Origin: Collinsella aerofaciens | GTDB taxonomy: Bacteria > Actinomycetota > Coriobacteriia > Coriobacteriales > Coriobacteriaceae | Assembly (NCBI GenBank): GCA_030841765.1 | Contig: JAUUSS010000082.1 | Location: 1 to 10,571 of the forward strand | Length of the DNA stretch: 10,571 nucleotides | Direction: 5' to 3' | Shown here: positions 6,583 to 10,571 of the stretch, piece after piece | Layout of the letters: each line of letters starts with the position of its first letter | How positions within the stretch are numbered: the stretch's first letter is position 1 | Notes under the pieces: model-generated | Told to the model about the DNA's origin: nothing | Seen by the model: only the letters and a program-made list of their open reading frames with translations | The model's database searches: none | Translations under genes and position numbers: made by a program

Positions 6583-8259
6583 TTACGAGAGCGACGTTCT
6601 CAGCAACTCGTTGAAGAGCTTCGGGTTGCCCTTGCCGCGGCTCGCCTTCATGCACTGGCCCACCAAAAAGCCGATGACCTTCTGGTTGCCGTCACGATAC
6701 TGCTGCGCCTGCTCGGCACAGTTTGCCAGCACCTCGTCCACAATCGGCTGCAGCGCACCGGCATCGCTCACCTGACGCATACCACGCTCGTCGACGATCT
6801 TGTTGGGGTCGTCGCCGGTCTGGGCCATGGCCTCAAAGACCTCGTGCGCCTGGTTGGAGCTGATAGCATCGGTCGCCAGCAGCTTAGCCAGCGCCGCAAC
6901 CTGAGCCGGCGCGATACCGGACTCGGTCAGCGACACGCCCGCGCCCTTAAGATAGGCGATCATCTCGTTCACCAGCAAGTTTGCAACCGTCTGGGCCTCC
7001 TTGCCAGCCATACCGGCAGCGGCGGCCTCAAAAAACTCGGCAAACTCGGGGTCGCCGGCAATCTGCTCGGCGTCGGCCGCCTTAATGCCAAAGTCGGCCT
7101 CAAAACGGACGCGCTTGGCATCGGGCAGCTCGGGGATCTCGCCACGGCAGCGGTCGATGAACTCGTCGTCCAGATCGAACGGCGCCAGATCGGGGTCGGG
7201 GAACAGACGATAGTCGTCTGCCGTTTCCTTCACACGCATGACCACGGTGCGCTTGCGACTGGGCTCCCAGTGGCGGGTCTCCTGATAGATGATGCCGCCC
7301 TCCTCGAGCACCTCGGCCTGGCGGCAGATCTCGTAGGCAAGGCCATCGTGCAGGCTCTTAAACGAGTTGAGGTTCTTGAGCTCGGTCTTGGTGCCCAACT
7401 TGGTCTCGCCGCGGCGGCGCAGCGACACGTTGCCGTCGCAGCGCATGGAACCCTTCTCCATGGAGCAGTCCGAAATGCCCAGCGTCACAAAGATGCGACG
7501 GAGCTTCTCCATAAACAGACGCGCTTCCTCGGGCGTGCGCAAGTCGGGCTCGGTGACGAGCTCGATCAGCGGCGTGCCGCAGCGGTTGTAGTCGACGAGC
7601 GACTCGGCCGCGGCGGTAATGCGGCCCTCGGCACCGCCCACGTGCACCATCTTGGCGGCGTCCTCCTCCATGTGGATGCGCAGGATGCGGATGGGCACCG
7701 TGTAGGAACCGTCCTCGCGACGCTCGGGCATCTGCAGGTTGGACGCGTCATAGCTGGCCAGGTGGCCGGCGCGCTGGTTGCCTTCGCGCATGGTCGACGT
7801 CATGGACGTGGACAGGCCCTCGGCGTTGGCCGAGGCGCTCGCCAGGCTCTGGGCCTCGGCCTCGCCAAACGCGCAGTCGGGGCGCTCGGCGGCACCGCGA
7901 CCGGTCACGTCCAGGTCCAGGTGACCGTACATGGCAAAGGCGACCGGACCCTGCGTGGTCTGGAAGTTCTTGGCCATATCGGGATAGAAGTAGTGCTTGC
8001 GGTAGAACATCGAGTGGCGCTGGATCTCGCAGTTGGTGGCAAGGCCGGCCTTGACGATGCTCTCGATGGCGCGCTTGTTAGGCACCGGCAGGGCGCCGGG
8101 CAAGCCCAGGCACACCGGACACACGTTGGCGTTGGGCTCGTCATCGTGGCTGAGCTTACAGTTGCAGAACATCTTGGTGTCGAGTGCGGTGAGCTCGGTA
8201 TGGATCTCCAGGCCGATCACGGCCTCCCAATCCTGCAGGACCTCGGAAAGCTCCTTCAT
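6583..8259 (-). CDS. gatB: Asp/Glu-tRNA amidotransferase subunit B (enlarged)
   Basis: GatB binds misacylated Glu-tRNA(Gln) or Asp-tRNA(Asn), phosphorylates the side chain and receives ammonia from GatA. Seen here: the N-terminal VIGLEIHTEL, four Zn-type cysteines (Cys32, Cys34, Cys47, Cys50), YFYPD (90-94), IHMEEDAAK (195-203), and a C-terminal YqeY-like tail (about 400-558) with GNPKLFNELL. At 558 residues it is longer than the roughly 475-500 usual for the family. Most of the excess lies between HLDLDV (113-118) and IRILRIHMEED (190-200), where about 65 extra Ala/Ser/Glu-rich residues sit. The frame is open throughout and core motifs are intact, so I read this as an insertion, not an error. 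The start overlaps the gatA stop (TAATG) with GGGAGG upstream. It is the last gene of gatCAB. Confidence 0.96.
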   Translation of the reverse strand: MKELSEVLQDWEAVIGLEIHTELTALDTKMFCNCKLSHDDEPNANVCPVCLGLPGALPVPNKRAIESIVKAGLATNCEIQRHSMFYRKHYFYPDMAKNFQTTQGPVAFAMYGHLDLDVTGRGAAERPDCAFGEAEAQSLASASANAEGLSTSMTSTMREGNQRAGHLASYDASNLQMPERREDGSYTVPIRILRIHMEEDAAKMVHVGGAEGRITAAAESLVDYNRCGTPLIELVTEPDLRTPEEARLFMEKLRRIFVTLGISDCSMEKGSMRCDGNVSLRRRGETKLGTKTELKNLNSFKSLHDGLAYEICRQAEVLEEGGIIYQETRHWEPSRKRTVVMRVKETADDYRLFPDPDLAPFDLDDEFIDRCRGEIPELPDAKRVRFEADFGIKAADAEQIAGDPEFAEFFEAAAAGMAGKEAQTVANLLVNEMIAYLKGAGVSLTESGIAPAQVAALAKLLATDAISSNQAHEVFEAMAQTGDDPNKIVDERGMRQVSDAGALQPIVDEVLANCAEQAQQYRDGNQKVIGFLVGQCMKASRGKGNPKLFNELLRTSLS

Positions 8260-9773
8260 TACAGCTCGCCTCCCTTCCCGGCAAAATCGGGCGCGACGGA
8301 AAGCGCGGGCGCGCCCGTGGCGGCATCGGCAAAGCCGCGCTCCAGGGCGCGGGCAAACGTGAGCAGCTGACGGTCCTTAAAGGCAGGCCCCACCAGCTGG
8401 GCAGAAACGGGCAGCTGAGTATCCTCGCCCAGACCCAGCGGCACCGAGATACCACCGTTGCCGCAAATGTTGAGCGAGATGGTGTACAGGTCGGAGAGGT
8501 ACATCTGCGTGGGGTCGCTGATCTCGCCAAACTTAAAGGCCGTGCGCGGCGAGGCGGGCATGAGGATGGTGTCCACCTTGGCATACGCGGCGTCGTAGTC
8601 CTGCGTGATGAGCGTGCGGGCCTTTTGCGCAGCGTAGTAGTACTTGTCGTACACGCCCGAGCTCAGCAGGTAGGCGCCGAGCATCTGACGGCGCTTGGCC
8701 TCGGCGCCAAAGCCGTGGGCGCGCGACAGCGAGCTCTGGTCGGACAGGTTGGCGCAGCCCTCCTCCTGGTAGCCGTAGCGAATGCCGTCGAAGCGCGCCA
8801 GGTTGGAGAACGCCTCGGCCGGACCGATGACGTAGTAGGCGGCGATAGCGGCGTCTAGGTGCGGCAGGTCGACCTCGACCAGCTCGGCACCCTGGTTCTG
8901 CAGCTCCTGGGCGGCGCGCTGGACAGCAGTCTTGACCTCGGGCGTCAGGCCCTCGGCCTCCATAAACGCAGGGATAATGCCCACGCGCTTGCCCTCGATG
9001 CTGTCGTTGAGATGCTCAGTAAAGTCGACGGCGCAATCCTGGCTGGTGCAGTCGTACGGATCGCGGCCCGCGCCGGTAAGCGCGTTCATGGCCAGCGCGA
9101 CATCCTCGACCGTGCGGCCAAAGGGTCCCACCTGGTCGAGCGACGAGCCAAAGGCAACCACGCCGTAACGGCTCACGGCGCCGTACGTGGGCTTAAAGCC
9201 CACCACGCCGCACAGCGACGCCGGCTGGCGAATGGAGCCGCCGGTGTCCGAGCCCAGCGAGAGCACGACCTCGCCCGCGGCGACGGCGGCGGCGGAGCCG
9301 CCCGAGGAGCCGCCGGGCACGCGCTCGGTATCCCAGGGGTTGTTGGTGCGGTGGAACGCCGAGCTCTCGGTGGAGCTGCCAAAGGCAAACTCGTCCATGT
9401 TGGCCTTGCCCATGGGCAGGCAGCCGGCATCGAGCATGCGCTGGACGCAGGTGGCGGTGTAGACGCTCTGGTAGTTCTCGAGCATGCGGGAAGCGCAGGT
9501 GGTGCGCGTGCCCACAAGGTTCATGTTGTCCTTGATGGCCAGCGGCACGCCCGCGAGCGGAGGCAGCGGCTTGCCTGCGGCACGGTCGGCATCCACGCGC
9601 GCAGCGGCCTCGAGCGCAAGCTCGGGCGCCACCTGCAGGAATGCCTGGACCCCGCCTTCGCACGCCTCGATGGCGACAAGGGAGGCCTGGGCCACCTCGG
9701 TAGCGGTAAAGTCGCCGGCGGCAACGCCCGCGGCGATCTGGGCGGCGGTAAGGGAATCGAAGCTCTGCGCCAT
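8259..9773 (-). CDS. gatA: Asp/Glu-tRNA amidotransferase subunit A
   Basis: A 504-residue amidase-signature enzyme that hydrolyses glutamine (or asparagine) and passes ammonia to GatB. The Lys-cis-Ser-Ser triad is complete: Lys81 in AIKDN, Ser156 in PGGSSGGSAAA and Ser180 in GSDTGGSIRQPA, with the 75- and 24-residue spacings expected of GatA. Other family marks are PLAGVPLAIKD, KANMDEFAFGSSTESS and GFKPTYGAVSRYG. Length is normal. The start ATG overlaps the gatC stop (TAATG), with a GGGGGAG-type ribosome site a few bases upstream, and the stop overlaps the gatB start the same way, implying coupled synthesis of subunits. Base composition is very GC-rich, as expected for a resident housekeeping gene. 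Confidence 0.97.
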   Translation of the reverse strand: MAQSFDSLTAAQIAAGVAAGDFTATEVAQASLVAIEACEGGVQAFLQVAPELALEAAARVDADRAAGKPLPPLAGVPLAIKDNMNLVGTRTTCASRMLENYQSVYTATCVQRMLDAGCLPMGKANMDEFAFGSSTESSAFHRTNNPWDTERVPGGSSGGSAAAVAAGEVVLSLGSDTGGSIRQPASLCGVVGFKPTYGAVSRYGVVAFGSSLDQVGPFGRTVEDVALAMNALTGAGRDPYDCTSQDCAVDFTEHLNDSIEGKRVGIIPAFMEAEGLTPEVKTAVQRAAQELQNQGAELVEVDLPHLDAAIAAYYVIGPAEAFSNLARFDGIRYGYQEEGCANLSDQSSLSRAHGFGAEAKRRQMLGAYLLSSGVYDKYYYAAQKARTLITQDYDAAYAKVDTILMPASPRTAFKFGEISDPTQMYLSDLYTISLNICGNGGISVPLGLGEDTQLPVSAQLVGPAFKDRQLLTFARALERGFADAATGAPALSVAPDFAGKGGEL

Positions 9774-10084
9774 TACTCGCTCTCCCCCTCTCCCAAAATG
9801 GACGGCACGCGGAAGTAGCGGTCGCGCGCGCTGCCGGCGTTTTCAAGCGCGACGTCGAGCGGCAGATCGCGCTCGGGCTCGCGCAGGTCATCGCCCATCA
9901 CGTTGGACAGGCTTCCGATAGGATGGAACGTGGGCTCCACGTCGGGCAAGTCATATTGCAAGACGGGCTCGAGCATCTGGACGGCGTCGTTCATGTAGGA
10001 CGTCATCTGGGTGAGCTCGTCATCGGTCAGTGCGATCTTTGCGTACTCGGCGATGCCGCGCACGTCTTTCTCGCTGAGTGCCAT
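9773..10084 (-). CDS. gatC: Asp/Glu-tRNA amidotransferase subunit C
   Basis: A 103-residue small subunit that wraps around and stabilises GatA and helps dock GatB. The N-terminal helix LSEKDVRGIAEYAKIALTDD, the following coiled stretch, VEPTFHPIGSLSN in the middle, and the C-terminal RDRYFRVPSIL are typical; usual length is 95-105 residues. I choose the ATG at 10084 rather than the one at 10102: AAGGGAG lies five bases upstream of the former, nothing suitable precedes the latter, and family members begin near the ALSEKDV stretch. It is the first gene of gatCAB and has a -10 box about 36 bases upstream. Genomes with gatCAB often lack GlnRS or AsnRS, which cannot be checked in this window. Confidence 0.94.
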   Translation of the reverse strand: MALSEKDVRGIAEYAKIALTDDELTQMTSYMNDAVQMLEPVLQYDLPDVEPTFHPIGSLSNVMGDDLREPERDLPLDVALENAGSARDRYFRVPSILGEGESE

Positions 10085-10089
10085 AGGCG

Positions 10090-10096
10090 CTCCCTT
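10090..10096 (-). promoter_or_regulatory. Ribosome binding site deciding the gatC start
   Basis: The complement reads AAGGGAG, five bases before the ATG at 10084. The upstream in-frame ATG at 10102 has no such site. Confidence 0.75.
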
Positions 10097-10119
10097 CCGC
10101 ATAACAGATAAACCGCTCT

Positions 10120-10125
10120 AGTATA
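10120..10125 (-). promoter_or_regulatory. -10 box of the gatCAB promoter
   Basis: The complement reads TATACT, five of six to consensus, placing the transcript start about 30 bases before gatC. The -35 region 17 bases upstream is poor (CTGCTC), so either an activator is involved or the promoter is weakly defined. Confidence 0.5.
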
Positions 10126-10162
10126 CAAGGCAACGCCGCTTGGAGCAGGTGCTTTACCCAAA

Positions 10163-10219
10163 TGCAGCGAAAACGTAACGAGGACGGCGAACGCGGTCCG
10201 GCAGCTCTGCAGCGAAAAC
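10163..10219. repeat. 12-bp direct repeat upstream of gatC
   Basis: TGCAGCGAAAAC occurs at 10163-10174 and again at 10208-10219, 45 bases apart. Matches stop at both ends of the 12 bases. They could be binding sites upstream of the gatC promoter or remnants of a duplicated segment. Confidence 0.6.
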
Positions 10220-10235
10220 CGCATAGCTCACAACA

Positions 10236-10302
10236 CAAACCATCACAACATTCGACGCTTATCGCCAAAATCGAAATTTTCATCGAATGTTGTGATGGTT
10301 TG
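10236..10302. repeat. Perfect 20-bp inverted repeat with nested AT-rich hairpin
   Basis: Positions 10236-10255 pair without mismatch with 10283-10302 (core CATCACAACATTCGA / TCGAATGTTGTGATG). The 27-base interior contains a second perfect stem, AAAAT (10267-10271) with ATTTT (10276-10280) around CGAA. There is no T-run after it on either strand, so it is a structured repeat rather than a clear terminator. It lies between gatC and the upstream gene, ten bases from a second hairpin (10312-10346). Confidence 0.8.
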
Positions 10303-10311
10303 GAACCCCCG

Positions 10312-10346
10312 ACCACCACAAAGGTGCCTGTCCCCATTGTGGTGGT
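10312..10346. repeat. 10-bp-stem hairpin with GGGGACAGGCACC loop motif
   Basis: ACCACCACAA (10312-10321) pairs with TTGTGGTGGT (10337-10346) around a 15-base loop. On the minus strand the loop reads GGGGACAGGCACC. It starts 13 bases after the stop of the gene at the right edge and may end that transcript, though no T-run follows. The loop-plus-stem pattern is like the hairpin at 73-105 and resembles dispersed REP-type repeats that I recall being linked to IS200-like (RAYT) transposases; that link is from memory and is not shown here. Confidence 0.65.
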
Positions 10347-10359
10347 TCTGGAGAATGTC

Positions 10360-10571
10360 TTATGCCGAGGCCTTGGCCTTGCGGCGCTTGCGGACCGCGT
10401 GGACCACGATGTCCAGCAGCAACAGCACAATGGCTACGACCACGATGAGCACGGCAAACTCGCGCTTGCCCCAGTGGCGACCGGCCAGCGACTTTTGCTT
10501 GTCGACGTCCTTCTTGTTGTACTTGGTGCGCACGCAGTGCACCAGCAGGCGATGGTCGTTTACGCCGTAGG
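10360..10571 (-). CDS. C-terminal part of a membrane-anchored protein of unknown function
   Basis: The last 69 codons of a gene whose 5' part lies beyond the window; the frame is open to the edge (first full residues YGVNDHRLL). The protein ends with about 30 polar residues rich in Lys and Arg, one strongly hydrophobic helix (EFAVLIVVVAIVLLLLDIVV) and a basic tail HAVRKRRKAKASA. This is the usual layout of an extracellular domain held by a C-terminal membrane anchor with a cytoplasmic positive tail. A GTG at 10542 could start a 60-residue small membrane protein instead, but no ribosome site precedes it and the open frame upstream favours a truncated longer gene. I do not recognise the family. 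It is co-oriented with gatCAB but separated from it by two hairpins and a promoter, so probably a separate unit. Confidence 0.65.
   Translation of the reverse strand, partial: YGVNDHRLLVHCVRTKYNKKDVDKQKSLAGRHWGKREFAVLIVVVAIVLLLLDIVVHAVRKRRKAKASA

Noticed and set aside
6844..8370. 508-codon open frame on the plus strand
   Set aside because: It lies opposite gatB, whose protein motifs are unmistakable. The translation is a low-complexity Gly/Leu/His/Ala-rich product typical of the antisense of a GC-rich gene.
8859..9818. 319-codon open frame on the plus strand
   Set aside because: It is antisense to gatA, has low-complexity composition and no recognisable domain.
10085..10102. Longer gatC starting at the ATG at 10102
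   Set aside because: No ribosome binding site precedes it, and the added residues (MRKGAP) are the translated ribosome site of the downstream ATG.

Overview
The window looks like chromosomal DNA of a high-GC Gram-positive gut bacterium, most likely a Coriobacteriia member close to Collinsella. This rests on the GC-rich coding sequence, the enlarged GatB, the style of the ABC/AraC cluster and hairpin repeats of a kind I associate with that group. It is inference from family resemblance, not a database match. Eight coding regions are supported, and all but one (the AraC-type regulator) lie on the minus strand.

Left part (1-4810): two ABC half-transporters, 608 and 585 residues, are encoded back to back on the minus strand with a stop-start junction (TAA then ATG, no gap). 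They probably form one heterodimer. Sequence details (RFWD after Walker A, VFQDVLLFDDTV, KDAPIV) fit the YbtPQ/IrtAB siderophore-type branch. A divergent AraC-family regulator is transcribed to the right. The 114-120 bp between them holds a good plus-strand promoter embedded in two abutting dyads, so the regulator probably controls both itself and the transporter. A 14-bp-stem hairpin follows the transporter operon.

Middle part (4811-6582): a minus-strand gene encodes an AAA-type ATPase with a C-terminal DUF4143/PD-(D/E)XK-like domain. It is visibly less GC-rich than its neighbours and is preceded by a 69-bp near-perfect palindrome built from two GTGA-N6-TCAC-like sites. The 343-bp gap between this gene and gatB has no gene. 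It holds that palindrome, a terminator-like hairpin, and a striking 136-bp element with 38-bp inverted ends (37 of 38 paired) around a nested 9-bp hairpin.

Right part (6583-10084): gatC-gatA-gatB in order, joined by two TAATG overlaps. They encode the tRNA-dependent amidotransferase that makes Gln-tRNA(Gln) and/or Asn-tRNA(Asn) from misacylated precursors. GatA has its full catalytic triad. GatB has its Zn-type cysteines but carries an extra stretch of roughly 65 residues. gatC has a clear ribosome site and a TATACT -10 box.

Right edge (10085-10571): a 275-bp spacer holds the gatC promoter, a 12-bp direct repeat, a perfect 20-bp-stem hairpin and a second 10-bp-stem hairpin. Beyond it is the C-terminal end of an unidentified protein that finishes in a transmembrane helix and a basic tail. 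No RNA genes, CRISPR arrays or transposase genes were seen. The most unusual content is the set of intergenic inverted repeats and the enlarged GatB.
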